Below, in pieces: positions 22,920-34,249 of a DNA stretch of 64,000 nt (positions are counted from its first letter, which is position 1; every line of letters starts with the position of its first letter). This DNA is from Sympetrum striolatum (taxonomy: Eukaryota; Arthropoda; Insecta; Odonata; Libellulidae). The stretch covers positions 29,297,393 to 29,361,392 of the forward strand of contig OX388350.1 of assembly GCA_947579665.1 (NCBI GenBank), written 5' to 3'. Below the pieces are notes generated by a model. It was not told the DNA's origin, made no database searches, and worked only from the letters and a program-made list of their open reading frames with translations. A program made the position numbers and the translations under genes.

Positions 22920-25030
22920 TTAACGATAATATGCGTCGCTTATTTCACGCTGGATGTCGATTTCTTTCTCCTGTCTTACCAAAGGAATTAGCTACCAGAG
23001 ATATAACAGGTGGACAAATTAGGCATGGAACTGTGGCTCATTCATACGATTGAATCAATGAAAAAAGTTTTATTTCTGGCTGATTGTGATGAAAACTCGG
23101 ATTCATCGTTAAGATGTTGGCTTTTTAGTGAAACTCTTCATAAGATAAATGAAGTAAAATGAGGCGGTGACAATGTAAATTTGAAATCGAATCAAAGTAG
23201 ATGACTTAATAGGATCTTGAGTAAATTTAGGTTATGGAAAACCATTATCGTTAATTTGAATAGTAAATGGACTTTAGAGTAACTTAGCAGGAAAGAACGT
23301 TCGCCTGAGAAATGAATAATTAAATGGAATGAAATTTGAGAATACATACCTAGTTGACTGCTCTGCGGGAAGATATGAATTATATGTAATAAGTATTAAT
23401 ATTAATCTATCTTGAACCCTTAATATGTGAAATAAAGAGAAATTTTACTGCCATTCAGACCAGACAAACTTATCTCCTGAAAACTAAAATATATCTTTCT
23501 GTGGAACCTTAGGTACTAAAAAAGTTTCGAATCAGAGGAAATCGAGCTTTGATAGGTCGTTTGACTCAAAAAGGTTCTCCTTACTTTTTCTTTGCAAAAA
23601 TAATCGTGATTTATGCTGTGAAGTAAGTAAATGGTGTGTAAGATAGACTGAAGAAAGAATGATAAATGTATTTTATATATACTTTTAAATTAAAAACTTT
23701 ATGAGCAAACAAGTGTCTGAGAAACTCCGTATTTTGCAACGTAAAATTGTCAAAGTAATTTGTTTTACATCTCATTTTTTTAATGAGAGGATTACCCTTT
23801 TTTATACCATATTTACTTAGTGCCAGTTAACGATTTTGGTTTTTAGAGAGAATTGTCGCTTGAAAACATTACTTGAGACTTATACTTGGCATTTACTCCA
23901 TGTCATTCATGTATAGAGGTATTCAGAGGTATATCCTCTAGTGCAAAACATTGCTGAAATGTAAAATAAATAGCTCATTTTCAGAACAGTCTCTTAAGTC
24001 CACCATTTTAAACTGATTAAATCATCGGGATGTGAAATGTTATTATCCACTTTACTCGTTTTAAGGTAATCTCTGAGTACAAAATACCATCGTGGGTCGG
24101 AGTGAGCGAGTACTTGCAAAAGAGGATGGGTAAGTGGCCGAGGGCAGCTGAGGAGGGTCAGAGGTCAAGGGGCGCTTGATTGCACTGGCTTACACTCCCA
24201 TAGCTAAGAAAGGGCACGATTCAAAAGGAGTTGGCGGGTTTCTATGAGGAATATGGAAGGATATGAGTAGGAATTGCGTAGGTTTGATGAGGTGAATACG
24301 GCAAAGATTTGATAAATTTCAAGTCGTAATGAGACGAGAGTAGCAATATGAGGGAATAAACGAGATGAAAATGTGGATGAAATGAATATATGAAGAGAAC
24401 GTTGGAAAATTAAGAAACACAATCCGTCCTCAGCAGATGAAATTAGATCCACATCTATAGAACTAAAAATATTTTCGTAATGGAATGTTTTTCGGCATTT
24501 ATTGAAGTTAAAGTTTTACGGGGAACATGTTTTTATTAGTCTATTACTAAGAGAATGGTAAAATAATCGTAAAATAAAATTTTAATAAAGAAGATGGGCC
24601 GTTGTAGCATAGGAGGAACGAGAAAGGAACTATAAAAGTACAATTCCAACTTACGGAATCTCCACGATAAAATAACCTCTATAAATCCTGTAGAAAAAGT
24701 GCGGCTGCTCATGCAACGGTCTATAATAAAATATGTATCTGTCACCGAAGCGAAAAATAGCGACATAATTGGGACTCAGATCTCTCACTTTCTACGTGTA
24801 TGCTGTATTCACTGAAACTGCTGAAAAGAGGGAAATCTAGGTTCGATTCCCCGTGATATAGCCATATTTAGCATCTACTTCTCTAGCTTTTAAAGATGCT
24901 CAGTTCTACGTTGCCACCTTTCATATTACCATATTAGCTATCATCTTTGTTTTCCATTTTAAATAAATTCTGAAATAAATATTTGGAGAATTATTGACGT
25001 AAAAAGATCTGAAATATGTGCCCATGATTT
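22920..25030. other. Unassigned AT-rich DNA
   Basis: No gene recognised. A box B-like CTAGGTTCGATTCCCCG at about 24837-24853 hints at a tRNA-derived relic, but no A box or cloverleaf can be drawn. Confidence 0.4.
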
Positions 25031-25040
25031 TGTTTAAGTA

Positions 25041-25117
25041 CAGTCCTGGCCAAAATTAACGCAGCACCGGCCGTAAGGATCGCTAGGGAGGTGCTGCGTT
25101 AATTTTGGCCAGGAGTG
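25041..25117 (+). mobile_element. 77-bp Tc1-like MITE, copy 1
   Basis: Flanked by TA on both sides. The terminal inverted repeats are 28 bp with one mismatch and begin CAGTCCTGGCCAAAATTAAC (left) and CACTCCTGGCCAAAATTAAC (right, complement). The 21-base centre holds GGCCGTAAGGATCGCTAGG. A terminal CA..TGGCCAAAA sequence at a TA target is typical of Tc1-type elements (established knowledge). It is too short to code for anything and would depend on a transposase elsewhere. Confidence 0.85.
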
Positions 25118-25129
25118 TACAATACAAAT

Positions 25130-26590
25130 GTATCCCGTTGCTTCTTTATCACTTCAATATGATGTCAAAAGAGCTATTTTCTCAAGGATTTGTATGATTT
25201 ATAATTTTAAGATTATATACGTAAAATATTAAAATCGCACATTAAATTTTTCTTTACCACACCGGCGAATCTATTGAAAATATCGGAAGTCTCAACAAAT
25301 GCTCCTAATTCAGGTTTATAATGATAAATTATTTGAATGGGTTATTGCAAAATGTTCACCAAATCTTCTGGTTCTAAGTTCCTCCCTCTTAAGCTTTACG
25401 AAAATTCATAAGCTAGTGTTTTTTTATTTAACTGCTACAGAACAATTATCGATGATTTGTACATAATTACCAATCATGGTATCATATTAAACTGATCTTT
25501 ATACCCGTGGTTGTTAGTAATGTCTTTGACTCTTTCTCTCATAAAATAAACGAGGTTGCTCGTAAAAAATATATCTATAGTCAATCTTTTATTAATACAG
25601 TCTAAAGAATAAAGTAGAGGTCATATTGAACTAGGTTTTAAGAACGAATTTAAATTAAATAACTATAGACCCCTTCCAAACTCCAGAATCCGCCTTGCAG
25701 GATAATATTCTAGATTTAGATGTAAGTGGAGTCAAGCTGTGTGTGTGTTGAGTTTTTCCGTGTTTTAACTCTGATTCAGAGTGCTATGAAAGAAAATTTC
25801 CGAGAATATCCAAGAGTATATCCAATGGATAGCACTTTTGATAGCATTCAGTAAGGAGTGACCAAATCGAATGCCATTCACACCTCCTATTCATTATTTA
25901 TTTATTACCTAATACCGCTGCAGTCAGTCGCAAGAACAGGTGGCGACATTAGCTAATACTGCAATCAATTCTGTGCGTAATCAATTCATTAATATGCCTT
26001 AGAATTATCTCAGCCAAAATCGGACTGCGACTATACATTTTTCAATACCTATCATGAAGAAATAAGAGAGACATATTTTGATAGACTTATTTTCTCAATT
26101 ATAATATCTTATTATTTATGAAAAGGAGCAACAGCTCTGCATATTTTCCGTATAATATGGAAGCGTTTGAGTAAAATATTTTATTATATTTAATATTTAT
26201 TGTTCTCTTGGGGGGCAAGGTGTATACGAATGATTACACTTAGCAAAAAAATTAATTAGTTAAAATTAATTAATTATAACATTTAGGATATTTTACCTTT
26301 AAATTTAAAAATAAGTATTGATTATTCTCCAAATAAGAACTTAAAAGTGATGGCATGCGAGAAAAGATCGTCTCGTTTCCCGGAGTATCTGCTGCAGAAA
26401 AACTTCTCGGGTTTTCAACCGGGTGATGCTTGCACATAAGTCCGACCATTGTCTTCGTGGCCATCTGAAGGTGAAAGAGTGGCCGAAAAATGTGTAAATG
26501 AAAGATGCATTGTCCTCTATCCTGGACCAAGGGAAACATTCCATTCATCGGAGCAAATAATCATAATTACCAAAATGCAACACTTCACGC
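25130..26590. other. Unassigned AT-rich DNA
   Basis: No recognisable gene. Small frames around 26270-26548 on the minus strand lack motifs. Confidence 0.4.
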
Positions 26591-26599
26591 AGGGTAATT

Positions 26600-26960
26600 A
26601 CACGAATAATACCGATCAAGGGCCAAATTTTTCGCGCGCCAAATCGCAGAATTCCATACCATTACCGATATTCCTCCGCCCAATCGTTTACGAGGTACAT
26701 TCATCGCCATTAGTCATCACCTCTCCTCCCCAAAGCGGAGATCCGCGCACGAGCCACCCGCCCACCCTCTCCTCGCCCGTGTAAGCTTACATGTTTTTCC
26801 CTTTAAGTCACAACGCCATCTCATAAACCGCATTCCTTTTACTTATACCCCTCCCCTCTCATTTCCACTTTCAAGTCTTTCGTCCATTTTCCCCTTCAAG
26901 TTTCCTCCCATATTCCTCTCATCTGTTGGTTTCACCACAATTCCTTCTTCTTCCATATTT
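26600..26960. other. GC/C-rich patch
   Basis: Moderately GC-rich, then C/T-rich. Frames on both strands (26449-26784 plus, 26843-27163 minus) have no recognised domain. Confidence 0.3.
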
Positions 26961-27149
26961 ATTTGGAAATCGGGAATTGCGAGAGTAATGCCTACACCTT
27001 CGTAGCTTGGGTTTGGATGAGAATATTTTAATAAATCAAAAACAGATATAATTCTTAGAACGTGAACTTTAATCACCGATATCCACCATTCCACATAATC
27101 GCAAGCCAAAACCGAACAAACCGAGCACATCAAAATAATAGAACACGTA

Positions 27150-29640
27150 AAAATTAAATTCATAAAGTTTTATTGAACCTTATGCAATACATGAGAATTA
27201 TCTGAAATAACACCACAAAAACTTCATTGTAGTCTACGTGGCTTATTTTAGCTAAACTCACCTGAAAATTATCTACATTATCTGCACACATTAATGCATA
27301 ACTTGATGTATGAATGATCGGATTTATAGCCTTCCTTAGGAAAATCAGGTTAATAAGAATCTTTCTCGTGTGGTAGTTAATCTATCCCTACGCTTTGCTT
27401 ATCGCAATTATAAAAATGGTAATCACAAAGGATCACATCCTCTAAACGAAGAGAAACTCCTCATCAGTTACCAAAATATAGAATTTCCATAAATACATTG
27501 ATTTGAATAGTATCTGCTTATTTGGTTGCCAAAATAACATTGTGTTTATTTACATAGTTACCTCCAGAACGATTTTGAGTGCAGCATTTATACTGCGTAT
27601 TTCATTACGAACGGAACATTTCACTCAAAAATCGCAATTCAAATCTTCTACTTTATAGAACGATATATTATTTGCAAAAATGTATACCTATAAATCGATT
27701 TCACTTATAATTTCCTTGCCATGAAGTTTTGATTCTCATTCTCCATACATTTCTTACGGGCCAATCATTCCCAATTATATCTATCGGAGTTTATATCAAC
27801 AATCACTTAAGTTGTCTGGGGGACTGGTTATTTATATCCTCAAAATTATACAAATATTTCATGTTTTTATTTGAATTCTCGCCATTTCGAATCTAAAACT
27901 ATAAGAATAAGTGCTTTTTCGATTCGGATATCTAAATTGCTTTATTTTTAAAGTCTCATTTATTAAAATTGATCAGCTCCCTGATAGCCATGTGGGCTAC
28001 ACGTTCGGCTTGTTCGGAAGTGGTCCCGGGTTCGATCCCCGGCTGGGAGCCACATCTTTTTTAATAACGGTTGGTGACCATACTGTTTTTCCGCATTCCT
28101 ATTTTCGGAATAACAATTTATAATCCGCAAAATTCATTATTTAACCAAGAAAGTGATAGAATAAGGCTATAATGTATAATTTCATTCACCCATAGGCAAT
28201 ACGTTTGTTTGAATCACCAAAACTCTCAAATCAGATAGCCTTGAAAAGTATAGCACTATTACTAACGTGTTTACGGAATTTTTACAGACTCTACTAACTG
28301 AATTTTATTTTATTTATTATTTTGAAGGAGTTCCACCAAGTAAACCCTCAATCCGTCATGTCAGCAACAAAAATTTAATTTTTAAAAAATTTTGAAAATC
28401 TTTGTGAGTAAAAATTTTTTAATTATTATTTATAGATTCAACAATCCGGATAAGTAAGATTTTATTAAATCGGTTTCACCATCTATTATAAATTTATTCT
28501 TGGGTCATGTCTGTCTTAATATTTTGGTGCATATTTAGCTGATTTATACTTGTCCTTATCCAATGAATGCTTCCCATCGCTTTATTGAATGCCAAATCAT
28601 AATTCTTTTCATCATCAAAAATGATAAGCCGACCCGTTTAATTTGAATACATTTAAGATCCTATTTTTATTCCCAATAGTCACCTATTCATGAATCATCT
28701 GAGAATCTTCTATGTATGCATTTTTTAGAAATTAGAAGGCCATAAATTATTAAGTACCTATTGTTAAAAAAATGAATTCCTTCCTTTCCGGATAGCATAC
28801 GTGAAATCTCTGGGAGATAGATAATACAATTACACATTTTATGAGATAATTGTGGATTCAATATTTGAATAACTAAAACATTCAAACCAAGATATCTCTT
28901 GCCTCCGCAAATACGGTCGGTTCCTATGCATAGTTTAAAAATTTTGCTGTAAAGAGAAACCGAAAGACATTTCTTATCGATTCTGCAGCATTTTACAAGC
29001 ATGCGAAAATATTATTACATATCATTACCATTTCTTGGGTAGACATCCTCCAGTTAATTTTATGATGAAATGCATCCTCAAGAAAATTGGATTCAATACG
29101 AAATAATGCCATTATCGGTTTAAGCATCTCGGAGATGAAATTCGGGTTTACTATCCATATATCTTTACTTATAGCCGTTTAAATTGATGAGCCAGCATGA
29201 GTACGTTTTAATTTGAATTAAACAGAGAAAACCATCTCGTTCTTCTTAAATATCAAATTAATATGATGAATACATAATGTATTATAAATACCATAATGAC
29301 TCCCATGATTCTGCTAAATGCAAAAGTTCATAAAATTTTAAAACACCAGAGATGACGTAGTGCATTGCTTTCGAAACGGGAAACTTAAAATTACGTAAAT
29401 GAGGAATAGATGAGGAAATTTAAAAAAACCTAGATTCCACACTTTCTCTCTGTCTGTCTCTGCTTTTCAATTATTTATTCGTTCTTCCTTGCATAATTCT
29501 TTCATTTGATAATATTTTGATTCTCCTCCTTCCTATACCAACCTTTTATACAGATATTATATATCCTATATCAATCATCATTGGTTCACTTTAACCTTTT
29601 TTTTACCTTGTCCTCAATGTCTACTTTTCCCAATTATTAG
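27150..29640 (+). repeat. Large tRNA-module repeat family, copy B
   Basis: This shares long blocks with copy C (36990-39950): the start with TTTTATTGAACCTTATGCAA; CTACGTGGCTTATTTTAGCT; CAACAATCACTTAAGTTGTC; the tRNA-like module; AGTGATAGAATAAGGCTATA; ACTCTACTAACTGA; a block at 28435-28500 with AAGTAAGATTTTATTAAATC; and a block at 29320-29530 with ATTGCTTTCGAAACGGGAAA and TATTTATTCGTTCTTCCTTG. Copy B has one tRNA-like module where copy C has three. The last two blocks occur in the opposite order in copy C. The interval 28560-29320 has no counterpart that I recognise. Boundaries are approximate. Confidence 0.7.
27976..28051 (+). repeat. tRNA-like module (copy B), best preserved
   Basis: The most tRNA-like member of the family. 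The acceptor-like ends CTCCCTG (27977-27983) and CTGGGAG (28043-28049) pair at six of seven positions and are followed by CCA at 28050-28052. The D arm is AGCC-ATGTG-GGCT. The T arm is CCGGG-TTCGATC-CCCGG and is perfect. The anticodon-like hairpin TTCG-GCTTGTT-CGGA is displaced: four bases, not one, separate it from the D arm, and base 33 of the loop is not T. It is therefore probably not a working tRNA, although its A and B boxes could still recruit RNA polymerase III. Confidence 0.6.
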
Positions 29641-30227
29641 CGTATACATATTTTATCTTATCTCTATTTAGTTTTCGTGAAAACTATTTTGTACATCTGA
29701 CCCCTTGTTTCAACTCCGTAGATATTTCTTAATTATATAATAATTCTCTCTCCAGTTACTTCCTTTTTAAGCATTTTCGTATACCATGTACTCTACTATA
29801 AAGAAGTAGAACACCCTTCACATCCCTTGCATTCGCATTATCACTTTAGAATGCTCTCCTATATGTCAATACGTATTTAATTTAACGAACACCTCTCACC
29901 GAAGTCATAATCATCATGAATAGAAAATCTTAATTTTAAGTTCCGAGTAAGTTCATAAGTTTATTATAAATTTTTATCCTGAGCTTTTTAATTTCTATGT
30001 AATCTAATTTTGTGTTGAAATTCGCTTCTTTTAAATCTAACTCTTGTATATTTACTTTAAAATGCACTGCATTATTATTTTTTACTGTTTTTGAGGTGTT
30101 TTCATCCCCTTTCCTGTGAGTGTTTTCCCGCAACATAAGGTTTTTTTGTCAACATTCAGTTGTAAAGATTTTTTCCCACACTTGGTATTCTTACTTTTAT
30201 ATCAGTACTAATTATATTTGCTTACAA

Positions 30228-30290
30228 GGTTAGGTGGAAGAGAGGCCAACATAGGGCTAATCAAACCAATAAAGAGTCAATCTATCTATC
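30228..30290 (+). mobile_element. Possible LINE-like 3' tail
   Basis: AGGTTAGGTGGAAGAGAGGC followed by an AATAAAGAGTCAATC end resembles the tails at 5668-5775 and 16017-16126 (GGTTAGATGAAAGAAGAGA). The similarity is short. Confidence 0.3.
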
Positions 30291-30754
30291 CTTCATCTTC
30301 TTCATGACCTGCTTTGTCCTTATCTTTCTCTGGCTCTTTATCTATTTTCCCTATCGTGGCCACCTTCCAGGAAATGGCCGTCCTAAGGCAAGATGAGTAC
30401 TGTCCATAACCTATCCTTCAAGGAAGCCAATCATCAACATTCAATGTTAATTTACTTCACTCTTGTTTTAGATGATACATTTATCAATCGCTTTAAAATT
30501 CCATTATTTTTCTTTTCTTTCAATGATTATTCGGTCATATAATATTTGATTGATCCTGTTAAACATTCGGGCTAACGAATAGGTTGATAGAAATGAATAA
30601 TAAATAACACATCTTATTATTTGATTTTCAGGGGGTTATATCACCATACATTTTATGCAGTCTTTAATAAATTGAGTTGGTTGCTGAAATCTTAATCTGA
30701 AACCGCTTAGTATTCTACAGTATATAATACGCTTAATTTTGGAGAGCACATGTA

Positions 30755-30831
30755 CACTCCTGGCCAAAATTAACGCAGCTCCTCCCTAGCGATCCTTACG
30801 GCCGGTACTGCGTTAATTTTGGCCAGGAGTG
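30755..30831 (-). mobile_element. 77-bp Tc1-like MITE, copy 2
   Basis: TA-flanked and exactly 77 bp. The inner sequence is inverted relative to copy 1 (CCTCCCTAGCGATCCTTACG against its complement). Ends are CACTCCTGGCCAAAATTAAC and its complement. It is nearly identical to copy 1, which suggests fairly recent activity or gene conversion. Confidence 0.85.
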
Positions 30832-30839
30832 TACAAGGA

Positions 30840-31550
30840 TTTTTATAAGTTAGCTCTTCATCATTCCGAAAATGTTGTCAATCCATCTCGCAACTATATT
30901 TACTGTTTGTCCAGAAATTGGCAACTATTTTTTATAGTTTTGTAGCTTATGACGGGATTTCAAAAGAAAAAAAAATAATATTATTTTTCTCTTGTCCGGT
31001 TTGGCTTGTGAAGACCAATGTGTAATTTTTATCCATAATTTATTACCATAGTAAAATTTAGTTGAATAATTATGGTTAATTTAGTTTATTAGTTTGCACG
31101 CACATACATTCACACATAAACAGGCCTTTTTTTTTGGACAAAATCGGCACTAGGAAGCCCCATTTTCCGTTTAGTCCTTTCCTAATACAAATACACATAA
31201 GAGCAAAAATATAACCAAAATTACTCACAGACTTTTAGCAATTAAAGTGAAAATAAATGCGGAAAGTAAGAATGATTTTCTAGAGCAAATAAAAGACTTA
31301 CTTTAAATCGCAGAAAAAATCCTCTGCCGAAAACACCCACAAATACAAATGGGGTGTGAAAAGCCAGCAAAATGTGTAAAGGAAGGTTGAAAGAAGGATA
31401 GAGATAGATCACAACATAAAACATAATAGAATTTGCACATTTACATACGTGTACCTGTATGTATATAGAGTGATAATGTTGCAATATTGCTTCAGCCAAC
31501 CCAGAACTTTTCATGGAATCTAATGGTAATGGAATAATCTCCGTCAATTA
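30840..31550. other. Unassigned AT-rich DNA
   Basis: Nothing recognisable. Confidence 0.4.
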
Positions 31551-31559
31551 CAATCAGTA

Positions 31560-31850
31560 CTCTCGATTCGTCCCTCTTTTCCTTTGTCCCTTCCTTCTCA
31601 TCGCCGTCGTATCTCCAGCTTCCATCCCCTCCCCACATCTCTACACTTCCCCCACCCCTTCCTCCTCTCCCCCTTCCACCGCCCACTCATTCTAAATGAC
31701 CCCCTCGAGGCACACGCTCAAATCCCGCTCTCTCTTCTTTTATTTTTATATCGCCTTTCCTTTTTTCCCCATTCTCTCCGCTTAATGTTTCATTTTATCG
31801 TGAGAGGACTCGCACGACTGGACCTGCCTCCATAAGGCCCCCAATTATTT
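31560..31850. other. C/T-rich patch with overlapping frames
   Basis: A run of CCTTCC/CTCCCC-like sequence opens frames on both strands (31242-31835). The peptides are low-complexity (Ser/Pro-rich on plus, Gly/Arg-rich on minus) and are not considered genes. Confidence 0.35.
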
Positions 31851-32281
31851 TTGCTGCTTTTATATATATCTCCTACTCATTCGCATTCTTTTTTAAGCTT
31901 TATTTTTCACACTAGCCTCTCTCCGTGCTTTCTTTTTTACGCATCCCTCGACGCGTAAGTCTTTTTGTTCGCTCTCTGTAAACCTTACTTCTGAATGATT
32001 CCTCACGTGAGGGCTCGTTCGCTTTCCTATTTTTGCACGTTCCAGAGATTTCTCCGCGTCATTTCGTTAGTCTAGCCCACGCAATTTATCTTACCTGTTG
32101 CGGTATTTGTTTTTCCGTAATCTATTCTGAAGTTCCCAGTCAAGCATTATCAAGACCTCTAAGATGTTGTTGGTAAAAAATTGCGTTTAGGTTCATTAGT
32201 CTATTTTCAAATCAATTACGGAAATCAAGCATAAGTTGAATCAGCATTCCCTTTCGAAATGTTAATTTAATTTAAAAATAA

Positions 32282-32715
32282 TTTATTTGACAAACAATGA
32301 ATCTTCTTTATCTTTTAATTTTGTATGTATTGCTTTTCGTTTCAAATTGTATAAAAAATATATTATCAGTATAGTTATATACGTATCAATATTATTATTT
32401 TTATTGTATTTGTGCTCAATTAGTTGTCAAATTGTATAGTATGTATTGTAAAAATATACTTTTTCAGTCCCTCCTTTGATTATCTGTAATCCAAGTAACT
32501 GGTCGCTGCCAGTAATAAATTAAAAATATATACCCAGCGACAAACCATATTTGGTTCGGCAGGACCCAAATGGGTATATTGTTTTTTCCCTAAAAAATTC
32601 GAATGTAGTGCATACTATACATTTTACTGAACATTTATTTGACAACAAATGTATCTTCTTCTATTTTTTGTATGTTTTGATTTTTGTTTCAAATTGTTTT
32701 TTGTATTATATTTTA
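32282..32715 (+). repeat. Diverged direct duplication
   Basis: Segments 32282-32365 and 32633-32715 share TTTATTTGACAA..AA, ATCTTCTT, TTTTGTATGT and GTTTCAAATTGT in the same order. Between them lies a small inverted repeat (TATACCCA at about 32529 and TGGGTATA at about 32571) around CGACAAACCATATTTGGTTC. It may be an old element, but no family is recognisable. Confidence 0.5.
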
Positions 32716-33416
32716 TTGCATAAAGTACTGCATGTAAGCGTATTATACAGTGTTGTACATAAAGCTTAAGAACAATAAATCAATCAAAATGATAATTGAG
32801 GAAATGTATCAACAAGATTGCTGTTTGCGAAATATTCAAGAATGTCGTAGGTGCGTACTGTTATTTACGATTATGCACGTACGATTGCTATTTTTAATTT
32901 GCCAACACCGAGAAACTCCCAAAACCAAATAAAGAAAAATATAAATTCATAGAAGCTTAATATATTTCTCGGATTATCCCAGTAAGATTTTTATAATCTC
33001 ATTATTAATATGGTACATGTGAATCAACTAGAAAACATGATAATGCCGCTTTCCATATATGTATAAAAATATTTATAAGCTAGAATTTGCAAGTAAAATG
33101 GCAAATATTGTTTTACAAGGACAATTTTATAATTTAGACCACATATGAATATTTGCTTTCTGATATTTTAAATACCGTTTATCGTTTTGGTCACAGAATA
33201 TTTACTAAATAATATATAAAAGCTGGCGCATTGCCATTGATAGAAGACGTACTGGAAGAAAGTAATGGAAGGAACGATGTAGAAACATTATTTTCACAAT
33301 TTTTAAAGATATGAGTCACCAAGGAAGCTATTGTACTTTGTGGTTTATGGATTTATCTTATTTTCTTACGGATTCAGAACCTTAGATTACCTGAAAACAT
33401 ATTTCTAGCAACATTT

Positions 33417-33668
33417 ATGAAAATATATATTAGAGAATATTTTGGAGGACTCAAAGATGAATATACAAATAAGGAGGCCCGGTATTATAATTTCCTATTA
33501 AATGTGCATATGAACTATTGTGGACCAAAGCTAATGTGGACTGTGAGCGTCAAGAATGAATTACAAAACTCATTGACAGATACAAGGGCCGTCGGGCAGA
33601 GGTTGGAAGCAGAGGCAGAGAATCACATTTTGCTTAAAAATAGACAAGGATTGATTGTAACGGATTAA
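33417..33668 (+). CDS. Candidate ORF or exon, unrecognised
   Basis: An 83-codon frame with a comparatively protein-like composition (for example YIREYFGGLKDEYTNKEARY, KNELQNSLTDTRAVGQRLEA) and a terminal TAA. The second half has GC-richer codons than the surrounding AT-rich DNA. No domain or family was recognised and no start context or splice site settles it. It could be a terminal exon, a transposon-coded fragment or chance. No other copy was seen in the window. Confidence 0.25.
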   Translation: MKIYIREYFGGLKDEYTNKEARYYNFLLNVHMNYCGPKLMWTVSVKNELQNSLTDTRAVGQRLEAEAENHILLKNRQGLIVTD

Positions 33669-34192
33669 ATCTCTATACTAGAATAAAGTTCTTTTTTCAA
33701 TCTTTAAGCTGAGTGTATTTGATGTCCCGTAAGTTTAAAACTCTTTGAGAAGCGAGCGCTTAAATAATTCGATTTTTTACTATCATGATTAGATTTTTTA
33801 GTATTTGTAGACATAATTGAGATTTTAATTATGTTACCTGAGCATAAGCATATGCTCAATAATGATCTACATAACCAGTTCAAAAACTTGTTAAAAATCA
33901 ATTTGACGAAATTTTAGCCTGCAGTAAATGTTTTCATATGACTGAATCTGGTACAAAATGATTAATTGCATTTGTATCTCGCTATACGGTGGTATCTGCA
34001 AAAAAAAAACAATTCAGTATTTATTCATATATTTTTGTTTAACAAGAATAGCTTTCCTGCAATAACCGGGATCTCCCATGCGTTCAATCATGCATTGCCA
34101 AGGTTTCGAACTCCGATCACAATCCTCGAAAGGAAAAATTGTTTTACCTCATTTGTGACTTAATAGGATTAGTCGTTTATAAATTATGTTTA

Positions 34193-34233
34193 GTGATTTG
34201 GTTACTATACTCCGTAATAACCAAATCACTTTA
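34193..34233. repeat. Short hairpin
   Basis: AGTGATTTGGTTA and TAACCAAATCACT form 13-bp arms around a 15-base loop. It could be a small fold-back or a structured spot; the function is unknown. Confidence 0.5.
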
Positions 34234-34249
34234 TTCACTATTATAACCG

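Noticed and set aside
24837..24853. tRNA box B at 24.8 kb
   Set aside because: Only the B box is recognisable; no A box, arms or repeat partner.
27976..28051. Functional tRNA gene
   Set aside because: Good T and D arms, but the anticodon arm is displaced by three bases, lacks U33, and the unit is part of a dispersed repeat.
31492..31835. Gly/Arg-rich minus frame and Ser/Pro-rich plus frame
   Set aside because: Simple C/T-rich DNA read on both strands.
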